The notes below the pieces were generated by a model. It ran no database searches, was not told the origin of the DNA, and saw only the letters and a list, made by a program, of their open reading frames with translations. Positions 10,949 through 23,951 of a stretch of 64,000 nucleotides of DNA are shown here, piece by piece (within the stretch, counting starts at the first letter, position 1; each line of letters starts with the position of its first letter). The position numbers and the translations under genes were made by a program. Origin of the DNA: Phlebiopsis flavidoalba (lineage: Eukaryota > Basidiomycota > Agaricomycetes > Polyporales > Phanerochaetaceae); contig JAOCPU010000014.1 in the NCBI GenBank assembly GCA_035772785.1, forward strand, positions 248,001 to 312,000, in the 5' to 3' direction.

Positions 10949-13900
10949 TTAGCAGTAATCGAGATCATCCTCTACGACAAGCTCAGGTTTGGGCTGCTTC
11001 TTCTGAGGCGCCTTCTCCTGCACGATGCCCTTGAAAGCCGTCTGAAGGTCCCACCCCCACTCTTGGGAGAACGCTAGAAGGTACGCTGGCGGAAACTTCC
11101 TGGAGCGCGGTGACTATGTTTCTTCAGTTCTTCGATGCTCCCTCGGTGGTCTGTAGTTCTGAGGAAGGGGTCGAGACTTTACTTTCTTCAGCCCCGTGGT
11201 CGCCCTTGCTTGTTTGCTGCGTGCTATATTAGCAATGATGAGATGACTAACTTGAGAAGCACGCACATCGCAGCATCCACTTCGCCTTTGACCTTCTCTA
11301 GAGTTCGGCGTCACGCGCAATGTGCATGCGCATATGGGCCTTCTTCTTGACTCCGGAGCGAGTAAGCGCTGAGCCTCTCAACGACTACTAGTGCGTGGGG
11401 GTAGAGGACCCTCAAAGTAGAAGAGGCGATAGGATGAGGGAACCTATCATTGCGATTTTCTTGACAAGTAAGGAAGCAGCGATTTCGGGCTTCCGGCAAA
11501 CCTTCTTGGGCTTCCCTTGTCGCCGATGCCCGCTGTCGACGATACAGGGTAGAAATGAGTCTGGGGCGCAGCATTGATCTCTTTCTTCAGTTGGAGGGTG
11601 CGAACACCTGCTCGGCGTGCGCAGCGTCTACAGTGCGCGCAGCAGCCCTCCGGGTCAATTGTGTGATCAATACCTGCGTCTTCTTCTTGCTGGGGTTCAA
11701 CTTGGTCGTTTTCATCGTCGGAATCGGCTGCGCCACCTTCGTCCAGGCTAACGTCGGGAGCTTGCAGGCGAGCTGGAATGAACGGAGCTGCTCGGCACGA
11801 AGATTAGACTTGAGGGGGCGATGCGCTACCAAGTTTCTTCGCCGTTCATCACCGGTACAATATCGCTCGGATGACGATATTGGACGAATTGCGTTCCCTC
11901 TGAGAGGGCGGGGGGTGGTTGTTTGACCTTGTTAGCGTCTTTCAGTTGGACGAGCTCGTCGAGCTGGGAGCCCTCTTCTAGGGCCGATGTACGCAGAGCT
12001 CTCACTAGATCCTCCCATTTCTGTGCCCTCATATACCTGAGGCAAAGAACATCGAGTCTCAGGCAAAGTAATTCGTTGCAGAGACAGATGGCATACTCAC
12101 CGAAAGAAGATCCATGAATACATCCTGTCCGGTTTGCTTGATCGACATGATCGTACGCTGTACTTCGCGTCTGATTTTGTCATCGTTTGATGTTATAACC
12201 AACTACAGATTGACCCGAACGTCAATTGAAATAGCGGACCGTGATAAATGGGAACTACGCACGCAGACAAAGACTGCGACAGCTGTTTTCGACAACAAGA
12301 TCAGTCGCTCCTGGACAGAAAATAGTGAATACACGCAAAGACTTACATTCTTGCCACGAAAAATATTGCGGACTTGGTTGTCAATTTTTCCCTTGCCGAT
12401 TGTAGAAGAGATATGCTGGATTAGAAGTATCAGCAACGCTCGTGAGACGTGAATGTTCGAAGTTCGAAGGTATATAGAGCTTACCTCCAGCTTTGCCCGA
12501 CTCATTATACACCTCTGCCAGGGAAGCTGCCCAAAGGACGCAAGAAGTAAGTTAGAAGACTTATATCCAATGTTCTCGGGAGCTGGCTCCCGAAAAGCGA
12601 CGAAACCCCATCGACGTGTGAGGGTCATGTCGTGCAGGATTCCCGAACCGTTGAAGCCTATGCGAGAAAATGAAGAGTGCACATGTCCGCTCGAATAGTT
12701 GGCACATGACGTTGACGTCCATATCGAGCCGATTCTCAATTACGGCGCTGTTGAGTTTGGAGATTGGTAACAGTATACACAGTGTTTCAATTCGAAAGTA
12801 CGTACTGAGGAAAAGGACTCCTGCCGATAGCGCCGTGTCAGAGCCACCGTCAACGACCTGCCCCGAAGAGGTCGAGGATGATGTAGTTATCCTTCACCGG
12901 CTTTCCTCGCATAAGATCTAATGGCCCACTGCCGGGACCCCAGCAAAACATTCTGCTCCGTGGAATGTAGTGCTGGGCGTTTGACCTATCGAAGGCATAT
13001 GCCAGGACAAGAAGCTCAGTCATATTGGTCAGGAAATGCTGCCGTTTCTCCCCCCAGGGCCACGGGGAGATGTTTGTAGATTGAATCCCTGACCCAGTCC
13101 TTGATTACCTGGACCGCCTCTTCTCTGTTTCGGGAATTGACGTTAAGTCCAAGAGGGGGGCGGCGCCGAGTATGTAGTGCACAGGGATACAGTGTGTGAT
13201 AGAGGGTAGATAGCCAAAACCTGCTGGTACGTCAGTAGGTCTTATACAAGGACAAGAACATCGACTTTCCTTTGTTGAGTAGCAAAAGGTTTTTCTATGC
13301 TCAAGGAAGCCAATCGTCTGGTAGATGAGTATCTGGATGAAGACGACACGAACACGATTGTTGTACTCCGAGAGATGATCCGGCGCACTCCCGGTCCAAT
13401 GAGCCTTTTTTACAATCTCTGGAATGGCAGTCTCCGAATACGGCCATCGTCGGACAAGGGAAAATGGAGCGAGCATTTGCACAGAGCGAATTTTCGTCCA
13501 TTACGCCGCGCTTAAGTCTGTCCCCGAAGAACAGCCTGTAATAAAGCAGTGACGTCTCCTTCGCTGAGCACGAGAGGTTGTGTCTGCTCATCTTCCTGCG
13601 GTACGGTGGTGCCTTGCTGACGACATCGCGCATAATAGAGAAACGTTCCGACAGGCAGAGAAAACATGTTCTCCATCCCGTCAATTGCTTGGAACCCGAA
13701 CAAACGCTGAAGTGCAGGGTTCGATGCAGACTGCTGCTCTCCTGCGGCCCGTTGGAGTTCCCTGACGTAGCATAGGACCCCGCACAGCAGCGGTATGACT
13801 TCTGCGGCACTCCCTTTGTGAACCTGAACCGGTTTACCCCAGAAAACCCGGTCAAGACAAAGAAGTCCCGCCGCTGTGTCCCCGTGCACTGATAAGAAGC

Positions 13901-16900
13901 GCTCGCCTAGCTCTTGGAGCGCAACAGTTTTGCCGGTGGCGATGGCCTGGAACATGACAAGCTGGAACTCCAGTATGAGATGAGATTTGATTCCAGAATG
14001 GTAAACAATGTACCTGGTCTTTGACATGGCTCGTAAGAGTACCCCGCGGGTTTGTCATGACGTCTGTCGCAAGTTGCAACAGCGATCCCAAGACCGACGT
14101 CTCATAACCTGCTTTCGGGGGTCGTTGAAAATGAAAGATGTTGCCAGAGGCCATCTAAACACGCAATCCAGAGCGCGTTGATACGAGGTCTCGTTCTCCT
14201 TGTCTTGCATGAGCAGCTGAACAGCCTTGAGTAGGCGACCTTCGAGTAGATGAAGCTCGGCCGCTTCCGACAACCGACCAGAGCCTTCTAAGAGGGAAGT
14301 ACGGGCAACCCCAAACCCATAGTCCTCCATGAACTCCAACGCGTCATCAAAGGTCTCGAACAGGCTTGTCGCTCGACTACGATGTGACATATGAATATGG
14401 TGAGTTATTATCATTGTTTCTGATCGGTATGCATACGCACTCGAGTTGATTCTCCTTGACGTAGTGAAGTTTGGCCACGTCCAGAATGATTTCGGCGTCT
14501 ATATCTGCAATGTTCTGACGATACGTTTGGACGACGTGGACTGCCTCGTCGAAGGAACCCGCTTTTCGTACAACTGCGCCGAGCGTGTGAATTCTTGCGC
14601 GCAGAGGTACGCATCAGCGGCTCTCCTGTCGTCATCGGGCTTCGATGAAGCACTCGGCCGCGATTCTGAAGTAAGCAATTTTCTCTTTGAGTTTTGTAGT
14701 CTCAGAAGCGGAATGTAAGAAGGCCTCGGCAGCAACAACGAATGCCATTGTGCGGGCGTTATCTGTTGTTTTCCTAGACCGTGTTGTGCCACGAGCTTCT
14801 TCGCGAAGGTAATATGCATAGGCGACAGCCATTTCACGAGACATATCTGCTCGTTCATAGCACCGTTTGGCCTGGAGATACCGTCGATTGTTGAACAACG
14901 TGCGAGCTGTGGCGGCCCATTCCTCTGCGGTTGAAGACATGGCAAGGCGAGGGACTTCGTCGGCGGCGCTGCAATTTCTCACGAGATTTTGAGCTGTCCA
15001 GAAGGTCTGTCGCGCCATTAAATGTGGCCCATATCACACTGTTATCCAGAGAATACGCACTCTCAAGGGCTCGCCCTTGTCTGAGCAGTCTGCTATCCAT
15101 AGGTTTTTTGCGGGCTCGCGTAATCGCGACATACAAGAACTTGAGCTAGTAAACCATTAGAATCTGGGACGCGCAGAATTTGTCTGGTACATATACCTCA
15201 CGACACACACCGCTGTGTCTGTCTGAGTCTCGTCGAAGGTAGGACACTTGATATGTTTCGTTCCGGATAGGGCATTGAGAATGACTCTCCATTGCGACGC
15301 ATCGACCGTCGAGTCTTCGAAAGAAGTTGTACAAGAGAACCTGCACCAGGCCGTTCCAGTGAATACCGCAAGTAGGTCGCTCAATGGAATCAAGTAGACT
15401 TACATCGTTGAAACTCTAGGCCCTTTACTTTCGTACAAAGTGCTGGCGCAACTTCATTAGTGGGAAAGCAAACGGAGGCCAGTGTCTAATGTCACTCACA
15501 GAATAAGTCCAATGTCACCCATCTGAGCCTGAAGCTTGGATCGAGCTTCGTCATCTCGCACAAGGATACCTGATTGACCAGATTTAGCGCACAGTAGCTT
15601 GCGATATACGCGGAATGAGCACACATTGTTCTGCACCAAATTCGATATGACTCCCTCTGTTCGACGATAAGAACCCTAGCTCACGGCGTAGACAGATGAA
15701 TAACTCACGATGCTCCGAAGAGAAATTGTTCGTATTGAACAGTGTTGCTGATCCCAACCACTGAAAAAAATCGGCTTGAGGCCGCCGACAATTCCCCTTC
15801 TCTTCTGCAAGCGAGTCAATGGCATGAGGCCAAAACTTCGTGATGAGCGCGACGACCGAGTGGGCGCAGCCAACGATTCCACCGTGCGACCGATAGTTGA
15901 TTGTGAGCTGGAACGCCGCAGGTGACCTCGACGTTGATCCAAGCGTTGCGGATGCCGTCTGGATTGACCCACGCCTTAGCCAGAGCCATATCAGTATGTG
16001 CGTGAATCTCTTACCTCCAGGCGATACAAGAAAGCTTTCAATCATCGAATCTGAAAGAACTTCCAACTGAGATTGTCTGTGCAGTATCCCCTGCCCAGAA
16101 TAAGCCATCTGGGTTCTTGCAGAGAGTCCGGATCACTGTAGAGACGTCGTTACCTACTGCAGATAGCGTGGTATCAATTAACTTCAACTTACCGAAAGCA
16201 TCAATCAGTAGATTGTCTTGAGCTTCGTCTATATAGCTAAAAGTCGATAGTAGTCATGTTCAAGTTTCAATTGAGATAATGCTGCGCGCGAGCAACGAGC
16301 TCACATAAAGTCTAGCTTCTTTCCGGGAACTCCGACGCTGTCAAGACCGCGAAGGATAGCACGGGTTCTGGGATACAAGTAGCGTGAGTGGTGACGAGAA
16401 CATTGTACTCGAGACTTTTGTACCTGTCCGCCGCGTCCCAGTTTTTGCGCTCCCGTTTCAGTCGGAAGGTATGACAAAAAAGACTGAGTATAGAGCATCT
16501 CTGCGATTCGCAAAAGTGCCCTGTTGTCGATGACTGAGATTGACGTAGGTTTTTTCGTCAAGAAAACCATCCGTGGACTTCAGTACGTCTTCCGATCCTT
16601 TGATCACACCTGTATCCATGGTCTGTTAGATTTTGCTCGAAGCGGGGGGCTCATGTACTCACCCATGATCTCTGCGAATACATACAAGAGTGGGATCTGA
16701 GGGGGGCAATCGTTTAAACTAGGACACATGACTGAGAATATGGAGGCACTGTACCTAAGTTTTTGGTCAAGGATTGCGGCAGATGAGAGGCCAGTATGAC
16801 TGGAGGAAGGTTCCATAAGATACAAATGATTTTTCTGCGCTGCAACATGTAATCGCTGGCTGTCAAGTTAGGATCAGAGCCATTCGGGCCATCGGTGCCA

Positions 16901-19900
16901 TCCATGAAGGCAATATCTGACTTGTCAATCCCGCGGAAATCTCCTTCGAGCAGTTGGCAGAGCTGGGTAGTGGGTCGTGAGTATAGGAGATTCTCCTTGA
17001 CGGAAAAGACATACACGATCGAACGTGACAAACAAAGGGAAATGTTCATCCCTTAGTTCGCTATACTTTTGGGGCAGCGAGCCTTGCCACTGGTCTTCTT
17101 CGTCCAGGTCCACGAGTGCTCGGTCCTCGGGCTCCTCCTTGTTTGCACCAGTTGGGCAGACTCTTCCGTTGAGCGAGTCGCCTGCAACATGAGATTCTGC
17201 CAATTTCTTGTAGTATTCTTCGACCTTCTCTGCAAGTACACGAGACTGCGTCACAAACACTTGTCGTGGACGAGATATGCTGCTGTCTGTGCCCTCGCGC
17301 ACGCTCTTTCCCAGGCCCGCTCCATGCCAAGCATCTTGAAGAGCATTGTGGTCGTCTTCCTGTTTGATGATGAGAGGGAAGTTGAATGGGAATGAGGATG
17401 TCATACCCTGTACCACTAACGTCCCAACACGTAGCATGATCCACTATGTTTGACAACGGCCTGTTCCGCTGGTCTTGTCTTGATGTCAATATTGCATACA
17501 CATAGGATAGATGCACCGCTCTTACGACATGTGGAACACATGCTGCTGAACATCTTGGTCCGCCCAGATGCCTAGAATTGTCGTAAGTCGCTGCAAAGCT
17601 AACATAAAGCACATACATACTGTTCAGTAACGCCTGTCACGGAGATTGAATCAGTCACGCGCTCACGATCCTCGGTCACCATGCGTACCTGAGAAAAGTC
17701 GACAAATTTTTGCAAACTGAAATGAAATCAGTATGAAACTGCTCGATTGAATGAAAATGGCTTTACACTAGCAGCGAATGGAGCTGTAAACTCATAAGCA
17801 GTTGAACTCGATGAGCGAATGTTGTTGAACATACCTCTTCGCGGTCTTCGTCACGTAAATTTGGCAGTTCAATCGGACCTTTAGGAACGTCCGGCTCGGC
17901 AGTAGGAGGAAATGATTCCGGGAGGAAGACATTGTCACCGGGCCACTTTGGGAGGCCTGCGATATACACATCTTTGGAACTTGTTAAGACACCATACTCT
18001 GATTGAATGCCCTTTACTTGCCTTTTACGATACTCTTTGCCCTTCCCAGCCAAATGCTGCCCAACGGCATCCCAAAATCCACGTTCCAGCTGTGCAAGTG
18101 AGTATAAATGCCAAATATACGAATCACTAGGACGACGTCAGCTTTCGATCGGCTCTATTGAGGTGGAGACGCTTGGTACCCTGGCGATCGATCTTCGAAC
18201 ACTCAGTCGGTAGGCATTACGTTGAGAAATAGGCAAATCATACCTCTGTCTCGAATTCTCGCACGCAGTCAACTTGATACTGTCGGGACAGACTGATCAA
18301 TCGCCGGTGGGAAAGGGACAGAAGTAAGCGCGGCTCACCACAAGCCTTGTATCGCGGGTCATCTTCGCTTCAAATACTGGCACTCCGACATCTTTTCCCG
18401 TCAGCTTCTTCTGGTTATCGTTGGAGAAATGGCCGTTTGACAATTCCCTGGGCCACGATAAGCTGAGCTGAACGACTCCGAGAAACAGTGCCATGCTTAC
18501 TCGATCTTCTTCAGGATAATCCGGAAGAGCTTTTGGTCGCTGTTCTTTAGCTTCGCGGAGATTGCGGTCAGCGCGGGATGAGACGAGAATCCTCCACTCG
18601 CCGAATCCATCAACGGAGTCGAAGTGGAAGGCAGCCTTCATTGGCTGGATCAGCGGATACGCCGCCGGGATCTCCGACTGCAACTCAGACGGGAGCCGCC
18701 AACGTGGCTAGTTGCTCTTCATCACCATTAATTTCAAGCTCCTTTTTTTCTGTAGCTGTTGGAAGGTATGAATCTCTGAAGAGCGGAAAAAGAGCTCAGG
18801 TTTGCGAAGTATGTCTAGGTAATTCTATAAACATGCCTGCGGGTCACAACTTGCGCCAAAAGATAGTAGCAATGATTTGAACGCACCTGGGAGAATACTT
18901 TGCTTCTGGTCCAAAAGAAGATCTCCTGCTAGCTGAAGAGCATCGCTCAAGGTTAGAGGAACGCTTGTCCCAAGCTGGTCGAAAAGGTTTCGCGTCGATC
19001 GATACGGCCGACCGTTGGCGTGCGACAAGTTTTCTTACGATGTTTCTGGGACTGTGCGTTTCTTGATGAATCCGTCCTCCTCCTCTCGAGGGCTTGCAAG
19101 CTGTTCGGACATTTGCTGATCCCCAAAGAATATATCGATATTAGCGAGGGGCTACGAGGGCCGGCTTTGCGAGATCGACTGCCTTGTGACAGTCGGACAA
19201 AACTACTATAAGGATAGTCGAGCGACCAAAAATATAGCGAGAGGCTGTTGAGCATCTTCGAGGCTAAAGATTCGTTGAAAGACTTTTGCTTCGGTCGGGA
19301 AGGTGCTGAGGACTAAATCCTCTAACACCTGGGCCTGGTCAGGCGTAAGCACTGTAATTCGAGCCGTCAAGGAAAATTCGCAGCGCTAGAAAAGTGGTAT
19401 ACACGTACCAGCAAACAAGTACTCAAACAGATGGGGCCTGTCGATGAGCTGTGGTGCACAATACTCTCAGCAGCCGCTGGGCGCAGGAAGAAGCTGTCCC
19501 TCGAGTACACTCAGAGCGCACTCAAGAGAAACTTCCTCTTTCAGCAGCTCGGGCGCAAACATACCCATGTCAAGTTTGACATGGGTAGGTTTACGAAGAT
19601 GCTCAGATTTCAGGGGCATGGTCGGTGAGGATGAGGTAGGGGAAAAGTTAAGACGCGGAATGAAAGCTGGTGCGTTTCTCTACTTAAACCTCCCTCTTTG
19701 ACCATCAAGGTTCCTTATTCCTTTGTACTGCGTCAAGGCGTGTTCCAGTTCGGGGTGGCGCGCGCTGCGCAAGAGTTCGTGGTAAGTCAATTGGTTGCCG
19801 TAAATGCTCTCGCTTGGTGACCAGGTGGGTGGCGCTGAGAATCGTCGTCGGTTTTTCGTGTAGTACTTCAATGTTCCGTGTAGACAAGGAGCAAAATCGG

Positions 19901-19944
19901 GGAAAGCGAAGCAAACCCTGCGGCAGTGACAACAAGTGGGCCAA
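10949..19944 (-). CDS. Very large UvrD-like helicase with TPR region (TRANK1-type)
   Basis: Superfamily 1 helicase-like protein related to animal TPR and ankyrin repeat-containing protein 1, widespread in Agaricomycetes and of unknown role. The N-terminal 2 kb is helical and poorly conserved (PELLKEEVSLECALSVLEG, SVPLTLSDALQLAGDLLLDQ). Helicase motifs follow in order: a Walker A-like SGTG segment (about 17398-17420), QVFVTQSRVLAEKVEEYYKK, motif II YIDEAQDNLLIDAF (about 16195-16236), QLTINYRSHGGIV, KGLEFQR (about 15404-15428), DVLLYNFFEDS and motif VI VAITRARKK (15103-15133). The TPR-like tail includes RRYLQAKRCYERADMSREMA, KLKEKIAYFRIAAECFIEA and ELVQLKDANKVKQP. It ends EWGWDLQTAFKGIVQE, then acidic VVEDDLDYC with TAA at 10949-10951. 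At least 20 introns or frame changes are present. The N-terminal limit is approximate; the first coherent block is YHELLRSARHPELEHALTQY near 19790. Confidence 0.75.
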
Positions 19945-22769
19945 AGCGGTGGTTTATATCAGGTGGGCAGGAGGACATGAGAGGCGTCTACCCTCGCTCA
20001 CGTGAGCCGCACGCCGTAGACGCGCACATCCTACCCATCACATCCGTCCGAGCACTGGAAGCCCGAGGTCAAAGTCTAGGCTCGTCTTCCTCTACCTTCT
20101 CGCAAGCTCGTGTCAGCGTTCAGGTTTGTGGAATACAGAATCTTGTGACTGGCCCTGGCGAGTCACTGAGAAATTGTATTATTGAATGTTCGTGTTTTCC
20201 GCGAAGTTACGCAGTCCCCCGGAGTCTCCAGTTGGGCGGCGGATTTCACAACTAGCAAGTAATGTCTAGAACGGCTTTGCGAAACGCTCTTGCGTTCAAA
20301 TTGTAAAATCTAATATGCCGCCTCAATCCTTCTGCCCTGTGCGCTTCGACTTCAACACATTTGACTCCGACAGCCTGGAGAACAGTACACGGGTGGGGGA
20401 GGGAACCGTTGCGATGATGTGTCATTCGTAACTAGCTTACGCGCGAAGGGACACCGATTCCACACATCTAGCTAAGCAATCCTTTTCAGATAGGGGGGGT
20501 GGGTCTACGAGATGAGTTATGATATGCCGAGATAGGATACACGTCGTTGTTGCGCCCGATCGCCCCTATTCCGAACGAAGTGCTCAAAGGTAAGGCCGGG
20601 AAATGGCGACTCGTTATGGTGGCGGTTTGAGCGTACGAGGACGATGGTACTATGATAGAATCTGGTCCAATTTGGAGACCTTGATGCTGTATGGTAGTCA
20701 GGAGCGCTTATTGTCACGTATTCGATTTCTGCGGGGGAGTTACCACTCGTGCCGTGTTCCTCCCTATCGTTCTGGCTGTTTACTTCTGCGCGTGAGCTTC
20801 AACGCTAGTATCCAGCACGGGGAGAATGTCATACAGAGTAGAATCTTTGCTGCTGAGAGAACGCTGAGTCGAGCAATACCGGCTGCGACACCTCGAAGAG
20901 CAAGGCATGGAATAATGCTGATTCAGAATGTGTTCCGTCAATGCCGGGTGATTCATGCCGCTAAAAATATTTACACACCTGGTCCACAGAGAGCCACATG
21001 AATACACTAGAAACTTGCTTTTTCCCGGAGATGTTGAATAAATTCAGGGTATTCGGTGAAGGATGGATTTCGGTACCATATGTATTAATGTAATAGAGAC
21101 CTGAAAACGCAATAAGCTCCGCTTCCCTGTTTAGTTTGATATGACCCACGAAGAGATCCTAGCCCGCAGCCTTTCGTACACCCCACCGTCGTTCTTTGCG
21201 GAAGCTTCAAAGAAGACGTTGCTCTTCTTACCACCGTCCATGCATCTCGTCTATAGGTGAAAGTGGGTCGTCGTCACCATCATCCGCGTGGAAGTTGAGA
21301 CTGGTGATTCGGTCCGACTTGTTCGTCGTCCGTGATGGCTATGGTCGGCCCTCCGAAACGAGGCGCGGAAACGGGATGAGATATTTCACACTGGCCAACT
21401 AGAGTTGTACCGTCTGTCTGCAACCAGGGGTCAGATGCCGGTTGAACGTCAGATCGTAAGGAGGAGCTAACACCCGCTGTGGGCGATGGTGATCGGCTCT
21501 AAGGTTTGTCACACGATCCCATGAAGAAATGGTCGCCTGGAAAATCATCAGCAACGCTTCAGCCTTTCTGCTGGACTTAGGACACTGCCGCACCTGGCTG
21601 TTAGTGATCCTTCTGAGCACAACAGGAATATGGCTAGAAGGGCAGGAGAAGCGGCAAGAAAACTCCTGGGGCTGCACGTAAAGGAAATAGTTTCCTATAC
21701 TGAAAGTGGATTTGGTATATCAACGTTGACAAATCAACCCAAGGAGCCTTACCTGCTCTGTTTATGATCAGCAGCAATTCTTATAGCGCTCTGCTTCAAA
21801 ACCTCACTCTCGAAATGAACGAGAAATCCTGGATGTAGAGTTTTAGTATGACTGGCTTCTCACATGCACAAGCTCATGAACGCAACCTCGTTTGCATTTC
21901 CTTCCGATCTTCTCCAGGGATACCCTCCCATATCGCACGTGCGCCCTTCAACTAGATCCCTCCATTCGTCGCGCTCCGCTTCCCTGCTCAGAGCAGTTTA
22001 GAATCGGTTAGATATCGATACGCAAGCAGGTCGCGGATTGACGAGCAAGCGGAGAGGAAGGGCATGTGGATGATGACGCCGGTATTAAACGGATAAGGCG
22101 AGAACGTCTATATCGGCCTACAGCCAGTCACTTCAGCGTACCCAATCAAGATTCGCTTCAACCTACATACCTATGGAAGGGCCGCCTATTACACGAATGA
22201 TTTCGCTGGACGAACCTCCATCATCAGACACAGGTAGGACATAACTCGCGTTGGTAGTTCCAAAAGCAGCACATATTTGCGTTGCAGCCGGTTCCACCAA
22301 GAGATGACTAGACATGAGGGAACATTCTCATCTCTCGTATCTACATGTTCGGGGGCGTATATGTCATCGCGGGGACTGTAGATGATTCTGATACAACATT
22401 AGAGCATTGCTTTGAGAGGCTAGTCGAGTATCGTTGTTGGTAGGAAGGTTCGAAGATGGATGACCCTGGGCTGTTGCAGTCGGGTGGGCTGTTTTGGAGC
22501 GAGAGTAGTGGCAGGAAACACCTTTTTTTTTTTTTGGTTCCTGCCTTCCATGTTTGAATCACGCATTGCTGCGGGTGACAGTCGGTGTGCAAACTAAATA
22601 GCGCTGCAATCATCCCGAGTTGAGGATTCTCTGTGTGGCGGAAACGCAGTCGGTACTCCTGGACACATTGCTTCACATTTTATGCCGGGAAATTGTTAAT
22701 AGTTACAAGTGTGGTGTACGCCTTAAAAGTTAAACCCACAGGACAAAAAAGACGAAAACAAGAAAATAC
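19945..22769. other. No recognisable gene
   Basis: I find only short open frames in this 2.8-kb stretch. It should hold the promoter of the large helicase gene. A few segments read smoothly on the plus strand, such as EEILARSLSYTPPSFFAEAS near 21150 and RIYMFGGVYVIAGTVDDSD near 22335. They match no family I know and do not chain into a gene. A 13-base T run lies at 22523-22535. Confidence 0.4.
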
Positions 22770-22845
22770 TAGCAACTGCTGGTTTCGATCCAGCGACCTC
22801 GGGGTTATGAGCCCCGTGTGCGCGCTACCCCTGCGCCAAGTTGCT
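22770..22845 (-). tRNA. tRNA-Met (anticodon CAT), elongator type
   Basis: Cloverleaf on the minus strand. Acceptor arms AGCAACT and AGTTGCT pair over seven bases with discriminator A. The D stem is GCGC/GCGC. The anticodon stem-loop CGGGG-CTCATAA-CCCCG gives anticodon CAT. The variable region is AGGTC. The T arm is GCTGG-ATCGAAA-CCAGC. All stems are perfect. Four extra bases (CACA) lie between the D stem and the anticodon stem, where one base is normal, giving 76 nt instead of 72. No intron is seen. The elongator rather than initiator identity rests on the overall similarity to fungal elongator tRNA-Met. Confidence 0.9.
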
Positions 22846-23283
22846 ATGAAAACACGTCAAGGGAGGGATATTATGTGCATTGAAGACGGATTGAAGCTCC
22901 GCTTCAACCACCGTTGACATTTGCCTTCGGACAATAAAATTGCATCATCTGGGCGAAATGATTCAACATTTACGGCTGTGGGTGCGGGAACTGTTAGCTG
23001 GACGTTTCGTGTTGAACAGCCGATGACTGACTTCCCTGCGCTAAACCTGGTTTCTATCGTGGCCTCTTCTTGTATGTAGAGCCGTGTAAGTTAGGGACAA
23101 TGGACTTCTTTATGTGGAGCTGATGAATTGTCCTGCTAGTCCCTAACCGCGCTTCCCTGTCTACTCGTCTGGACATTCCCAGGAGCGGCATGGTTTCACC
23201 ATGAGTTGATTCCGGATGGGAAACTGCTCCCCCCCCCACGTCAGGCCTAAAAGACCCCAGGACTCATATGAGTATCATTCAGC
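22846..23283. other. Intergenic, no gene seen
   Basis: This stretch holds the upstream flank of the tRNA gene and the likely promoter of the small membrane-protein gene that follows. No open frame here has coding character that I trust. Confidence 0.4.
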
Positions 23284-23760
23284 TTGGTCAACTGTATGCT
23301 GCAGCGCTATATCCTTGTGAAGTCTACCGTGACGCGATCGTATCCAATGTTGTCCAGGCTACCTGTTACTAGGAATGCTCTCTTCACTCGTGTTCCGCTG
23401 CTGTTCGGCGATGCAATCCCAGAGAACCCAGCCACGCAAGAGCGAATCATTGGCGCAAGCCTCTTCGCGATGGCTGTGGCTGATGTATGTGACCTCCTCT
23501 CGTTTCGTAGCGCGTTATGCTGACTTCCACTGCCTAGGCTACACAGTGAGATATCGTTGAGTGAATGACACTTGGCCCCTTTTCTTACAGCATGCGTTTT
23601 GCCTAGCATTGCTTGCCGCGACGTGGGTTGGCCTCCCATCACACCTCCGCTATACTACGCCTTCAGTAGTTGGAATGGTACCACCCATGGGAACATTACC
23701 TTTGTGGTCTTCCTTCTGGTCTCACGGTGCGAATACTATCCTGCATTCTCTCTCTTAAAA
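23284..23760 (+). CDS. Probable small multi-pass membrane protein (DUF7704-like)
   Basis: Two or three exons read as one small hydrophobic protein. The first is TRNALFTRVPLLFGDAIPEN followed by QERIIGASLFAMAVAD, with a GTATGT donor near 23484. The next is HAFCLALLAATWVGLPSHLR, then SSWNGTTHGNITFVVFLL. The pattern of a membrane helix ending in AD, then a WNGxxxGN block, then another helix recalls fungal DUF7704 proteins. I am inferring that from memory of the pattern. Its start and end are not secure. The 3' end may run to 23934, which is almost tail to tail with ARP6. Confidence 0.4.
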
Positions 23761-23951
23761 AGTTATACTAAAGAGCTGTCTGCGTGTTTTGACCTAAGAG
23801 TCCGCATGGTTTGCCGGCGTGGGACGAAAGCGATACTACTTTGGCCAGAAGAAGGCGGCTGGACCACACAAAAAGTTAGCTTGATTCACGGCCCTGCGAC
23901 TCACGTCCATTACGAAAACAGCATGAATATCTGATCATATGTCCTGCGCGG

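Noticed and set aside
20314..20391. Possible first exon reading MPPQSFCPVRFDFNTFD followed by a GT donor
   Set aside because: No second exon or family match could be found downstream. The run of coding-like codons is too short.
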